Source of the DNA: Sphingobium herbicidovorans
GTDB taxonomy: Bacteria; Pseudomonadota; Alphaproteobacteria; Sphingomonadales; Sphingomonadaceae
Reading direction: 5' to 3'
Assembly (NCBI RefSeq): GCF_002080435.1
Contig: NZ_CP020538.1
Location: forward strand, 1 to 64,000
DNA length: 64,000 nt
Below the pieces are notes generated by a model. The model saw nothing but the letters and a program-made list of their open reading frames with translations, was not told where the DNA came from and did not search any database. Positions 55,349-63,679 of the stretch are shown here, one piece after another. Position numbers and translations under genes: made by a program. Within the stretch, counting starts at the first letter, position 1. Every line of letters begins with the position of its first letter.

Positions 55349-56746
55349 ATGGCTGAGAATTACGATGTCATCGTTCTGGGTTCCGGCCCCGGCGGCTATG
55401 TCGCCGCGATCCGCGCCTCGCAGCTTGGCCTAAAGACCGCCATCGTGGAGCGGGAAAATCTTGGGGGCATCTGCCTCAACTGGGGTTGCATCCCGACCAA
55501 GGCGCTGCTGCGTTCCGCGGAAATCTATCACTATATGCAGCATGCCGCCGAATACGGCTTGGCTGCCGAGAAGATCAGCGCCGACATCGACGCGGTGGTG
55601 AAGCGCTCGCGCGGCGTCGCCAAGCAGCTCAATCAGGGCGTCACCCACCTGATGAAGAAGAACAAGATCGCCGTCCACATGGGCGAGGGCAAGCTGACCG
55701 GCAAAGGCAAGTTGAGCGTCACGAAAGACGGCAAGACCGAAGAACTGACAGCGAAGAACATCATCGTAGCCACGGGCGCCCGCGCCCGCGACCTGCCCTT
55801 TGCCAAGGCGGACGGCAAGCGCGTGTGGACCTATCGCCACGCCATGACCCCGCCCGAAATGCCGACCAGGCTGCTGGTGATCGGATCGGGCGCGATCGGC
55901 ATCGAGTTCGCCAGCTTCTACAATGACATGGGCGCTGACGTCACCGTCGTCGAAATGCTGGACCGCGTCGTGCCGGTCGAGGATGCGGATGTGTCCGCCT
56001 TCCTCGAAAAGGCGCTGAAAAAGCAGGGCATGACCATCATGACCGGCGCGGGCCTGGAAAAGCTGGAAGTGGGCGCGAACGGCGTAAAGGCCGCAATCAA
56101 GGGCAAGGATGGCAAGATCGTCAACGGCGACTACAGCCATGTCATCGTCGCCATCGGCATCGTCCCCAACACCGAGAATATCGGGCTCAAGGAACTGGGC
56201 GTCTCGATGGACGATCGCGGCTTCCTGAAGACCGACGAATTGTGCCGCACCAATGTCGATGGCCTTTGGGCGATCGGCGACATCACCGCGCCGCCATGGC
56301 TTGCGCACAAGGCCAGCCACGAAGGCGTGATCGCGGCCGAAGCAATCGCGGGCAAGCATCCCCATGCCATGGACCCGCGCAACATTCCGGGCTGCACCTA
56401 TTGCCATCCGCAGATCGCCAGCGTCGGCCTGACCGAAGCCAAGGCGAAGGAGGCGGGCTATGAGGTGAAGGTCGGCATGTTCCCCTTCATCGGCAATGGC
56501 AAGGCGATCGCGCTGGGCGAGGCGGAGGGCTTCACCAAGACCGTGTTCGACGCCAAGACCGGCGAACTGCTGGGCGCGCACATGGTCGGAGCTGAAGTGA
56601 CAGAAATGATCCAGGGCTTCACCGTAGGCAAGACGCTGGAAACGACCGAAGCGGAACTGATGCACACGGTATTCCCGCATCCGACGATTTCGGAATCGAT
56701 GCACGAAAGCGTGCTCGCCGCCTATGGGCGCGCGCTCCATATCTGA
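55349..56746 (+). CDS. lpdA: Dihydrolipoyl dehydrogenase (E3)
   Basis: LpdA reoxidises dihydrolipoyl groups of the 2-oxoacid dehydrogenases with NAD. The 465-residue flavoprotein has the FAD motif VLGSGPGGYVAA, the redox disulfide Cys42/Cys47 in GGICLNWGCIPTKA, the NAD motif IGSGAIGIEFA and the C-terminal HPTISE His-Glu pair. AAGAGAGA precedes the ATG at 55349. It overlaps the following PAP2 gene by 23 bases. Confidence 0.97.
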   Translation: MAENYDVIVLGSGPGGYVAAIRASQLGLKTAIVERENLGGICLNWGCIPTKALLRSAEIYHYMQHAAEYGLAAEKISADIDAVVKRSRGVAKQLNQGVTHLMKKNKIAVHMGEGKLTGKGKLSVTKDGKTEELTAKNIIVATGARARDLPFAKADGKRVWTYRHAMTPPEMPTRLLVIGSGAIGIEFASFYNDMGADVTVVEMLDRVVPVEDADVSAFLEKALKKQGMTIMTGAGLEKLEVGANGVKAAIKGKDGKIVNGDYSHVIVAIGIVPNTENIGLKELGVSMDDRGFLKTDELCRTNVDGLWAIGDITAPPWLAHKASHEGVIAAEAIAGKHPHAMDPRNIPGCTYCHPQIASVGLTEAKAKEAGYEVKVGMFPFIGNGKAIALGEAEGFTKTVFDAKTGELLGAHMVGAEVTEMIQGFTVGKTLETTEAELMHTVFPHPTISESMHESVLAAYGRALHI

Positions 56747-57368
56747 TCGCCGATCCTGGTTGGGCGGCGCGGGGGCTTTCCTCCTCGCGCTCGTCGGCGT
56801 TCTCGCCATTGCCTTGCTTCAACGGTCCGGTGTGCTGGACGGATTGAACATCGGCGCGATGACGGTGGCGGGGGAGGCGCGGGCGATAAGCCCCGCCATC
56901 ACCTCGATCATGCTGGCCGCTTCGCGGATTGGCGATACGGTCGGGCGTATAGCCGTCATTATAGCGGCCGTCGCGCTTCTGCTATGGCGGGGCAGGCGGT
57001 CCGGCGCCCAATGGCTCGCACTGGTCATGGCGGGTGGAACTTTGCTCAACCTGGGCCTCAAGCAGCTATTCGCCGCCCCGCGTCCCGACCTGCTGCCCCA
57101 TCTCGACATCGTCCACAGCTATAGTTTCCCCAGCGGTCATGCCGCAGGCAACATGATGCTCTTCGGCGCTCTGGCCATGCTGGCCGGTCGGTGGGGCAGC
57201 TATGTGCTCGCCGGGCTGCTGATCGCGCTGATCGGCATCAGCCGTGTCTGGCTTGGCGTGCACTGGCCAAGCGACGTTCTGGCCGGATGGATGGAAGGCC
57301 TCGGCTGGCTGTGCCTTTGCCGCTACTGGCTACCAGCGCGGGGATGGGAGCAGCAGCGCATCGCTTAA
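56724..57368 (+). CDS. PAP2-family membrane phosphatase
   Basis: A 214-residue membrane protein with about five helices and the three phosphatidic-acid-phosphatase motifs: KQLFAAPRP, PSGHA and SRVWLGVHWPSDVLAG. The catalytic His are in the second and third motifs. Substrates may be lipid phosphates or undecaprenyl pyrophosphate. It starts inside the lpdA 3' end and converges with the DUF2142 gene, overlapping it by 39 bases. Confidence 0.9.
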   Translation: MGARSISDRRSWLGGAGAFLLALVGVLAIALLQRSGVLDGLNIGAMTVAGEARAISPAITSIMLAASRIGDTVGRIAVIIAAVALLLWRGRRSGAQWLALVMAGGTLLNLGLKQLFAAPRPDLLPHLDIVHSYSFPSGHAAGNMMLFGALAMLAGRWGSYVLAGLLIALIGISRVWLGVHWPSDVLAGWMEGLGWLCLCRYWLPARGWEQQRIA

Positions 57369-58763
57369 CCGCTGGTGCGGCGGCATGCCGTCCGCAGTAA
57401 CGAAGCCGTGGACCCAGAAACTGTCATAGGCACTGGCAATCGCCACCAGCAGCAATAGTAGCCCCGCACCTGCAAAGACCGGCCGCGCCATATGGACACC
57501 CCTTTCCGGCATGAACGCCAGCAAGGCGAGCGGCAGGAGTGGCAGGAAATAGCGGCCTTGCGTTCCCTGAATAAAATCAGCGCCCAGCGGCGTTCCGGTC
57601 AGATACATGGCGGTTTCTATCAGCAGCGCGGTGCCTATCGCCACCGCCAGCCACCATAGTCGGCGACCCATGCCGATCCTGATGCCCGCCCCGTTCAGGA
57701 CGGCGGCGCTCATCATCAGCCCGGCCAACGGATAGGCGAGCAGCGGGAGCAATATCGCGTTCCAACCAAAACGGCATACGATCTGGAGGCCATAGACCGG
57801 CGTGCGCTCCACGACGCTGGAGGCCAGCGTCCGCACATAGCCGACCGGATCGGCCAATATGACGGCAAGCTGCGCGCTAAGCGGCGCAGTCATCACCGTC
57901 TCGCCGGTCTTGCGCGACATGATGTGATAAAGCGCCTGGCTTCCCCCCGACATCTTCATCCAGACGATAAAGGCCAGCGCGCCGAACGCCATCGCGCCCA
58001 GCAAGAGCCATGGCCCGGCATCGCGGCGACGGGGCCATTGCAGCCCTGCCGCCATCAGGGGCAGATAGACCCCCTTGGCCAGCGCCAACAGTGGTCCGCA
58101 AATCATTAGCCCTGTCGACCGCGCCGTGTTGTAGCCCATCGCCATCACCCGAAGCGCCAGCGCCAGCGCCAGAAATCCGACCCCATTGATAACGGCGTCG
58201 GGAGAAAGCGAACCGGTCTGGAAATAGAATGTCGGCAGCAGCGCCGTCGCCAGCAAGGCGTTCCGGCCGAACGGCATGAGGCAGAAGGCAAAGGCCAGCA
58301 GGATCAGGCCCGCCAACGCGTTGACGATCCGCCCCGCATAAAAGCTCCCCAATCGCGGCAAGCCAAGTTCATCGCCCAGCAGCAAGCCCGCAGCGCCGGG
58401 CGTATAGAGCGTGGGCGCATAATTGGCGACATTGGGAAAGTCGGCAAAGGCTCTGCCCGGCCGCGCCATATCCGCCTGCCATGCCTGCTCCAGCATCGGC
58501 TTGGCGAATCGGCGCTTTTCCCCCGTCACCTCGGTCGGAAAATCGATGCCATGCAGGTCCAGCGCGGATCGCGGCAATTCAGCGCCGATCCGTTCGCCGC
58601 GCTGCTCCGCCATGACATGGCCTTCGCTTAGCAACAGCGCCTTCATATAGTGCTGGTTTTCGTCTGGGGCCTGAAATGGGGGCGTGATCAGGACGAAGGA
58701 CATCGTCGCGACGCAGACCAGCGCCAGAAGCCATTTCTGCATATGGGTGGCTGCGACGGCCAT
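57330..58763 (-). CDS. DUF2142-family polytopic membrane protein
   Basis: A 477-residue protein with about 11-12 hydrophobic helices. PPFQAPDENQHYMKA in the first periplasmic loop and SLSPDAVINGVGF are the DUF2142 hallmarks; this family resembles lipid-linked glycosyltransferases of the GT-C fold, and the Asp-Glu near the first helix is consistent with that, but no activity is proven. The start is uncertain: ATG at 58763, or at 58742, or a TTG at 58835. It occupies the position, after corC, where lnt is usual. Confidence 0.82.
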   Translation of the reverse strand: MAVAATHMQKWLLALVCVATMSFVLITPPFQAPDENQHYMKALLLSEGHVMAEQRGERIGAELPRSALDLHGIDFPTEVTGEKRRFAKPMLEQAWQADMARPGRAFADFPNVANYAPTLYTPGAAGLLLGDELGLPRLGSFYAGRIVNALAGLILLAFAFCLMPFGRNALLATALLPTFYFQTGSLSPDAVINGVGFLALALALRVMAMGYNTARSTGLMICGPLLALAKGVYLPLMAAGLQWPRRRDAGPWLLLGAMAFGALAFIVWMKMSGGSQALYHIMSRKTGETVMTAPLSAQLAVILADPVGYVRTLASSVVERTPVYGLQIVCRFGWNAILLPLLAYPLAGLMMSAAVLNGAGIRIGMGRRLWWLAVAIGTALLIETAMYLTGTPLGADFIQGTQGRYFLPLLPLALLAFMPERGVHMARPVFAGAGLLLLLVAIASAYDSFWVHGFVTADGMPPHQRLSDALLLPSPRW

Positions 58764-58936
58764 GGGCAGGGAAACGGCCTTGCCGCTGAAGGCCGATGAT
58801 CTTTCCTGTCGCACGTCCGCACCCGTTCCGGCCAATGGCTTGCCCCATGCAATCCATCCTTGGGAACGGTGCAGCAGGCCGATGGAAAGGTTTAGTCGTC
58901 AGCCATTAACATTCCCCTCCGTTCAGGGGCGGGGGA

Positions 58937-59887
58937 TCATTCCTCCTCCTCGTCCCTTTTTCTCTCGGCCGGGGGATGCAGCCGCAACCGCGTCACCCTG
59001 CGCCCGTCGCTGCTGACGATTTCCAGTTTCCAGCCGCTCTGCTCATGCTTCAAAATTTCGCCTGCATCCGGCACACGGCCAGCGATGACGAAGGCCAGGC
59101 CGCCCAGCGTATCGACATCTTCCTCGATATCGGACAGCCGCTCGTCAATCTCCTCGGCGACGTCTTCCAGTTCAGCCCGCGCGTCCGCTTCCCACATTCC
59201 GCCTTCCAGCGGGACCAGCAGCGCTTCGGGGGCATCGTCATGCTCGTCCTCGACATCGCCGACGATTTCCTCGACCAGGTCCTCGAACGTCAGCAACCCT
59301 TCCGTCCCGGAATATTCGTCCAGCACGATGGCGAGATGCGTGCGCTTGGCGCGCATTTCGGCCAGCAGGTCCAGCGCACCCATGCTTTCGGGGACATAAA
59401 GCGGCTGGCGGATCAACGGCGCCAGGCTGTCGGGAACCGGGGATTTGCCGGCTAGGATCGCGAACGCGTCGCGAATGTGGACCATGCCGACAATGGTATC
59501 CAGCGTTTCGCGATAGACCGGAATGCGGCTGTGTCCCGCTTCCGCGAACAATGCCGCCAGTTCAGCGAAGCTCGCTTTTTCCTCGATAGCGATGATGTCC
59601 GCGCGCGGGACGGCGACGTCATCGACCGTGTGCTCGGAAAAATGCAGCAGGTTGCGGACCATCTGGCGTTCGATCGCCGACAGGTCGCCATTGGCAGGGG
59701 AGGGCGCGCTCTCGTCCCGCTCGTCCTCGTCATACCCGTCCAGCGCCTCCTCCAGCTCGCGCCGGAGGCTGGGGCTTTCTTCCTCACCGAAAAGCAGCGA
59801 CTTCAGGCCGCTCCATAAACCGCCCTCGTGACTACTACTGTCCGATTCCTTTGAACCGTTGCCGTCCTTCGGACTGCCTTCAGCCAT
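58937..59887 (-). CDS. corC: CorC/HlyC-family CBS-domain protein
   Basis: A 316-residue soluble CorC-type protein. After an acidic N-terminal region, two CBS domains occupy about residues 95-220 (VPRADIIAIEE, RIPVYRETLDTIVGMVHIRD, HLAIVLDEYSGTEGLLTFEDLVEEIVGDV), followed by the CorC_HlyC C-terminal domain (VDTLGGLAFVIAGRVP). CorC proteins are linked to Mg/Co efflux and to outer-membrane integrity. It follows ybeY by 11 bases in the conserved phoH-ybeY-corC order. Confidence 0.93.
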   Translation of the reverse strand: MAEGSPKDGNGSKESDSSSHEGGLWSGLKSLLFGEEESPSLRRELEEALDGYDEDERDESAPSPANGDLSAIERQMVRNLLHFSEHTVDDVAVPRADIIAIEEKASFAELAALFAEAGHSRIPVYRETLDTIVGMVHIRDAFAILAGKSPVPDSLAPLIRQPLYVPESMGALDLLAEMRAKRTHLAIVLDEYSGTEGLLTFEDLVEEIVGDVEDEHDDAPEALLVPLEGGMWEADARAELEDVAEEIDERLSDIEEDVDTLGGLAFVIAGRVPDAGEILKHEQSGWKLEIVSSDGRRVTRLRLHPPAERKRDEEEE

Positions 59888-59898
59888 TGTTCTTCCTA

Positions 59899-60408
59899 CT
59901 ATCCTGTCTGGCGATCCCCATAGGGATCCGTAACGCCTAGGCTTTGCAGGGACTGGGTCTCCAGCGCCTCCATCGCTTCCGCCTCGGCATCCTCCATATG
60001 ATCATATCCCAGCAAATGAAAAGTCCCATGGATGATCAGATGCGTGGCATGGTCTGCGACAGAGACGCCCTTTTCCGCCGCTTCCCTTGCGCAGACCCCT
60101 TCCGCCAGCACGATGTCGCCCAGCAGAACCTCGCCATCGTCGGTATTCCCCGTGCCTTCCAGCAGGTCGGCCTGCACCATGGGAAAGGACAGGACGTTGG
60201 TGGGCCTGTCCTTGTCCCGATAGTCGCGGTTGAGGCTGTGGACTTCTTCGTCGCTGGTCAGTTTGACGGCGACTTCATACAGGGCCTCGTCCGTGGCGAA
60301 GGCGGCGTAGGGACTGTGTACGATGGCTGCGACCACGGCCCGCTGGGCTAGCAGTTCCCAGTCCTCGCCCGGCCAGCCACTTTCATGAAGAACCGCTACT
60401 TCAATCAC
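59899..60408 (-). CDS. ybeY: Endoribonuclease YbeY
   Basis: YbeY is a metalloprotein needed for 16S rRNA 3'-end maturation and 70S quality control. The 169-residue protein has the zinc site HGTFHLLGYDH with the three His, and the upstream NRDYRDKDRPTNVLSFPM strand. The start is a GTG at 60408. It is 24 bases after phoH, with corC 11 bases later; this order is widely conserved. Confidence 0.95.
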   Translation of the reverse strand: MIEVAVLHESGWPGEDWELLAQRAVVAAIVHSPYAAFATDEALYEVAVKLTSDEEVHSLNRDYRDKDRPTNVLSFPMVQADLLEGTGNTDDGEVLLGDIVLAEGVCAREAAEKGVSVADHATHLIIHGTFHLLGYDHMEDAEAEAMEALETQSLQSLGVTDPYGDRQTG

Positions 60409-60432
60409 TTTGCATGCTCCAATATCCAGCGT

Positions 60433-61437
60433 TCAGGCATCCGGCCCCTCATAAGCCTGAACGATCCGCCCCACGACCGGATGGCGCACGACGTCCGCGA
60501 TATTGAACGGCACGACCGATATTCCGTCCACGCCTTCCAGCCGCGCGACGGCGTCGGCCAGGCCGGACACGCCCGGCTGCGGCAGATCGACCTGCCGTGG
60601 ATCGCCGCAGATCACCATGCGGCTTCCTTCGCCGAAACGGGTCAGGAACATCTTCATCTGCGCCACGGTCGTATTCTGCGCCTCGTCCAGCACGATAAAG
60701 GCATTGGCCAGCGTTCGCCCGCGCATGAAGGCCAGCGGCGCGATCTCTATCTCTCCGCTCGCGATCCGCCGCTCCACCTGTTCGGCGGGCAGCGTGTCAT
60801 AGAGCGCGTCGTAGATCGGCCGGAGATAGGGATCGACCTTCTCCTTCATGTCGCCCGGCAGGAAGCCGAGCCGCTCGCCAGCTTCCACGGCGGGGCGCGA
60901 CAGGATCAGCCGATCGACGCTCCCCGTAATCAGCTGGCTGACGGCCTGCGCGACCGCCAGATAGGTCTTGCCGGTGCCTGCCGGTCCAAGCGCAAAGATG
61001 ATATCGTTGCGGGTCAGCGCCTCCATATAGGTGACCTGCGTTGCGGAGCGCGGCACGATCGTCTTCTTGCGCGTGCGGATCATCACCTTGGGCGGCTCTG
61101 CGACGTCATGGCGGATGATGCCGTCCAGCGTCGGTTCGGCGGACATGGCGATCACCGCCTCGACGGCGCCGCTGTCGATTTCCTGCCCCGCCGCGATCCG
61201 GTTGTAGAGCCCGGTCATGACATCGCGCGCCCGCGCCGCCGCTTCGGCCTCGCCCTCGATCTGTAATTTGTTGCCCCGCGCGGCGATATAGACGCCCAGC
61301 CGGTTCTCGATGGCGACCAGATTCTGGTCATATTGCCCGAACAGCGCGCCCAACAGGTGGGGGCGGTCGAACGTCACTTCCAACCGTGCGCGCTCTACGG
61401 TGTCGCTGCGCTGGTTCTGGTTCGGCTTCTTGGACAT
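60433..61437 (-). CDS. PhoH-like ATPase (PhoL/YbeZ)
   Basis: A 334-residue PhoH-family NTPase that acts near YbeY in RNA metabolism. The Walker A motif LGPAGTGKTYLAVA is near residue 145, the Walker B AFIVLDEAQNTT near 240, and ICGDPRQVDLP is the sensor. The N-terminal region has the KH-like fold of the family (LFGQYDQNLVAIENRLGV). It is the PhoL/YbeZ type, linked to ybeY. miaB is 121 bases upstream on the same strand. Confidence 0.95.
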   Translation of the reverse strand: MSKKPNQNQRSDTVERARLEVTFDRPHLLGALFGQYDQNLVAIENRLGVYIAARGNKLQIEGEAEAAARARDVMTGLYNRIAAGQEIDSGAVEAVIAMSAEPTLDGIIRHDVAEPPKVMIRTRKKTIVPRSATQVTYMEALTRNDIIFALGPAGTGKTYLAVAQAVSQLITGSVDRLILSRPAVEAGERLGFLPGDMKEKVDPYLRPIYDALYDTLPAEQVERRIASGEIEIAPLAFMRGRTLANAFIVLDEAQNTTVAQMKMFLTRFGEGSRMVICGDPRQVDLPQPGVSGLADAVARLEGVDGISVVPFNIADVVRHPVVGRIVQAYEGPDA

Positions 61438-61557
61438 TTCAGCAGCTCCCCTTTCCGTCAGTCATATCCGCTAGGGCGAATATCCATCTCCTGTCGCTCG
61501 AGCCTGGTGGACAGGTCGGGAGATGGGTTCCCTGCGCGGGAACGACTGAGAGTAGGT
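61438..61557. other. Structured spacer between miaB and phoH
   Basis: The 120 bases between the miaB stop and the phoH start contain an 8-bp inverted repeat CCATCTCC (61484-61491) / GGAGATGG (61519-61526) and a small hairpin GTTCCC-TGCGC-GGGAAC (61527-61543). I see no T tract, so read-through to phoH is likely. Confidence 0.5.
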
Positions 61558-62907
61558 TCAAGCGGCTTTCCTCCTGCTAGGTTCGCCGGCCAGGCTGTTC
61601 GGACCGGCGCTGATGATATCGACTTCCACCATATCGCCAATGAAAAGTTCGGGCGCGGTGACGTGAACGGACTGGAGCCAAGGCGTCTTGCCGATCAGCT
61701 GTCCGGCATGACGGCCCTTGCGCTCCAGCAGGATTTCGGTGCGGCGGCCCACGGTCGCGGCGTTGAAGTCCACCTGATGCCGGTTGATCAGCGCCTGCAG
61801 CCGCGCAAGCCGTTCGTCCATCACTTGCGCAGGGATCTGACCGTCCATGTCCGCGGCAGGGGTGCCCGGACGCGGGCTGTATTTGAACGAATAGCATTGC
61901 GCATAGCGCACCTGATCCACGATCTTCAGCGTATCTTCGAACTCCGCGTCAGTTTCACCGGGGAAACCGACGATGAAGTCGCCCGACAGCGCAATGTCCG
62001 GCCGCGCCTCTCGCACCCGCTCGATGATCCGCAGATAGCTGTTGACGCCATGGCTGCGGTTCATCGCCTTCAATATGCGGTCGTTGCCCGACTGCACCGG
62101 CAGGTGAAGGAACGGCATCAGCTTCGGCTCGTCGCCATGCGCCGCGATCAGGCCGTCGCTCATGTCATTGGGATGGCTGGTGGTGTAACGGATGCGCTTG
62201 AGATCAGCGATCTTGCCCAGTTCGCGGACCAGGCCATCCATGCCCTGCATGCGCCCCCTGTCATCCTCACCGGTCCAGGCGTTCACATTCTGCCCCAGCA
62301 GCGTGATCTCGCGCACGCCGCCATCGACCAGCGCCTTGGCTTCGTCCAGGATCGCGCTCCAGCTACGGCTGATCTCCGCCCCACGCGTATAGGGCACCAC
62401 GCAATAGGTGCAGAATTTGTCGCACCCTTCCATGATGGTCAGGAAGGCGGTTGGCCGGGCTTGCTTGGTGCGACCGGGCAGGGCGGCGAATTTCGACGCC
62501 AGCGGCATGTCGGTATCGACCGCCTCTTCGCCACGCCCGGCCTTGGCGATCAGGTCAGGCAGCCGGTGATAGGCTTGCGGCCCCACGACGATATCGACGG
62601 TTTTCGCTCGGCGGCTGATCTCGCTCCCTTCCGCCTGCGCGACGCAACCGGCGACGGCGATCATCGGGCGCGTGCCATCCTCGCGGTTGAGGCGACCGAT
62701 GTCGGAATAGACCTTGTCCACGGCCTTTTCGCGGATGTGGCAGGTGTTCAGGATGACCAGATCCGCCTGCGAACCATCGGCCGCTGCGGTCATGCCGCGT
62801 TCGCCCAGCATCTCCGCCATGCGCTCGCCATCATAGACGTTCATCTGGCAGCCGAAGGATTTGACGTGGAATGTCGCTGGAGTCTTTTGGGCGTCGTTAC
62901 GATTCAT
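61558..62907 (-). CDS. miaB: tRNA-2-methylthio-N6-dimethylallyladenosine synthase
   Basis: MiaB adds a methylthio group to i6A37 in tRNA. The 449-residue radical-SAM enzyme has the N-terminal UPF0004 domain (SFGCQMNVYDGERM, NTCHIREKA; three cluster cysteines), the radical-SAM CxxxCxxC in EGCDKFCTYCVV and a C-terminal TRAM domain (GRRTEILLERKGRHAGQLIGKT). It starts nine bases after plsC and is followed by phoH. Confidence 0.96.
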   Translation of the reverse strand: MNRNDAQKTPATFHVKSFGCQMNVYDGERMAEMLGERGMTAAADGSQADLVILNTCHIREKAVDKVYSDIGRLNREDGTRPMIAVAGCVAQAEGSEISRRAKTVDIVVGPQAYHRLPDLIAKAGRGEEAVDTDMPLASKFAALPGRTKQARPTAFLTIMEGCDKFCTYCVVPYTRGAEISRSWSAILDEAKALVDGGVREITLLGQNVNAWTGEDDRGRMQGMDGLVRELGKIADLKRIRYTTSHPNDMSDGLIAAHGDEPKLMPFLHLPVQSGNDRILKAMNRSHGVNSYLRIIERVREARPDIALSGDFIVGFPGETDAEFEDTLKIVDQVRYAQCYSFKYSPRPGTPAADMDGQIPAQVMDERLARLQALINRHQVDFNAATVGRRTEILLERKGRHAGQLIGKTPWLQSVHVTAPELFIGDMVEVDIISAGPNSLAGEPSRRKAA

Positions 62908-62916
62908 GCCGTCCAG

Positions 62917-63675
62917 CTATACAGGGGCAGCAGCCGGAACGAAAGGCGGCAGGTGCATCGCAATGCTTGCCGCGATCTTGTCTCTTGTAACCGCCGCCAA
63001 TTGCTTGCGATCGGGGTAGAGCGCCGGATCGAACGGCTCCAGAAAGCGCAGCGTGACGTCGATTCTGCCGGGTCGCTCCAGCAGCCGTTTCACATTCCGA
63101 CCCGCCGGTTCATCGCTGTGCCATGCGATCTCGGCGGTGGCCGCGCCATAATCCACATGCACCGGCTGGATCATCACCGCTCTTGGAGGCGGTAGCAGCA
63201 CGGCCAGCAGAGAGGGCTTGAAAGGCAGCAAGCCCAATCCGTCGCTTGTCGTCCCCTCGGGGAACAGGGCGACCGGCTGATGCCCGGCCAGCGCCGCACG
63301 CAGCGCCTCGATCTGGCTGGACAGCGCACCGCGCCGATTGCGCGCAACGAACAGCGTGTTGTTCTGCGCCGCCAGCCACCCGATCAACGGCCAGCCCGCT
63401 ATGCCGTCATGCGCGACGAAGGCGGCCCCGGTCGCGCCGCCCATCGCCAGAATGTCGATCCAGCTAACATGATTGGCGATGATGAAACTGTCGCCATGAA
63501 ACGGATGGCCTTCGATCCGCACGCGCGCGCCCACTGCTCGCGCCGCCAGTCCCAGGAAGCGGCGGGGCCAGGGGGATCGCCTGCCCGCCGCCCGCCAAAG
63601 CAGGTGCGGGATCAGGCAAAGGATAAGGCAGCCCGCAAGGGCGCCCAACCGGCAGAAATAGCGAAGCCGCCGCAA
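62917..63675 (-). CDS. plsC: 1-acyl-sn-glycerol-3-phosphate acyltransferase
   Basis: A 252-residue PlsC-type acyltransferase that forms phosphatidic acid. An N-terminal membrane helix (LGALAGCLILCLIPHLL) precedes the active-site H-x4-D in NHVSWID and the acceptor-binding FPEGTTS. The best start is a TTG at 63675, four bases after the fur stop; a longer frame upstream is antisense to fur's own frame and is rejected. Other annotations may name it a lysophospholipid acyltransferase. Confidence 0.9.
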   Translation of the reverse strand: MRRLRYFCRLGALAGCLILCLIPHLLWRAAGRRSPWPRRFLGLAARAVGARVRIEGHPFHGDSFIIANHVSWIDILAMGGATGAAFVAHDGIAGWPLIGWLAAQNNTLFVARNRRGALSSQIEALRAALAGHQPVALFPEGTTSDGLGLLPFKPSLLAVLLPPPRAVMIQPVHVDYGAATAEIAWHSDEPAGRNVKRLLERPGRIDVTLRFLEPFDPALYPDRKQLAAVTRDKIAASIAMHLPPFVPAAAPV

Positions 63676-63679
63676 GCGT

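Noticed and set aside
61333..63195. 620-codon plus-strand frame
   Set aside because: Antisense to phoH, miaB and plsC, all of which are clearly recognised; no motif.
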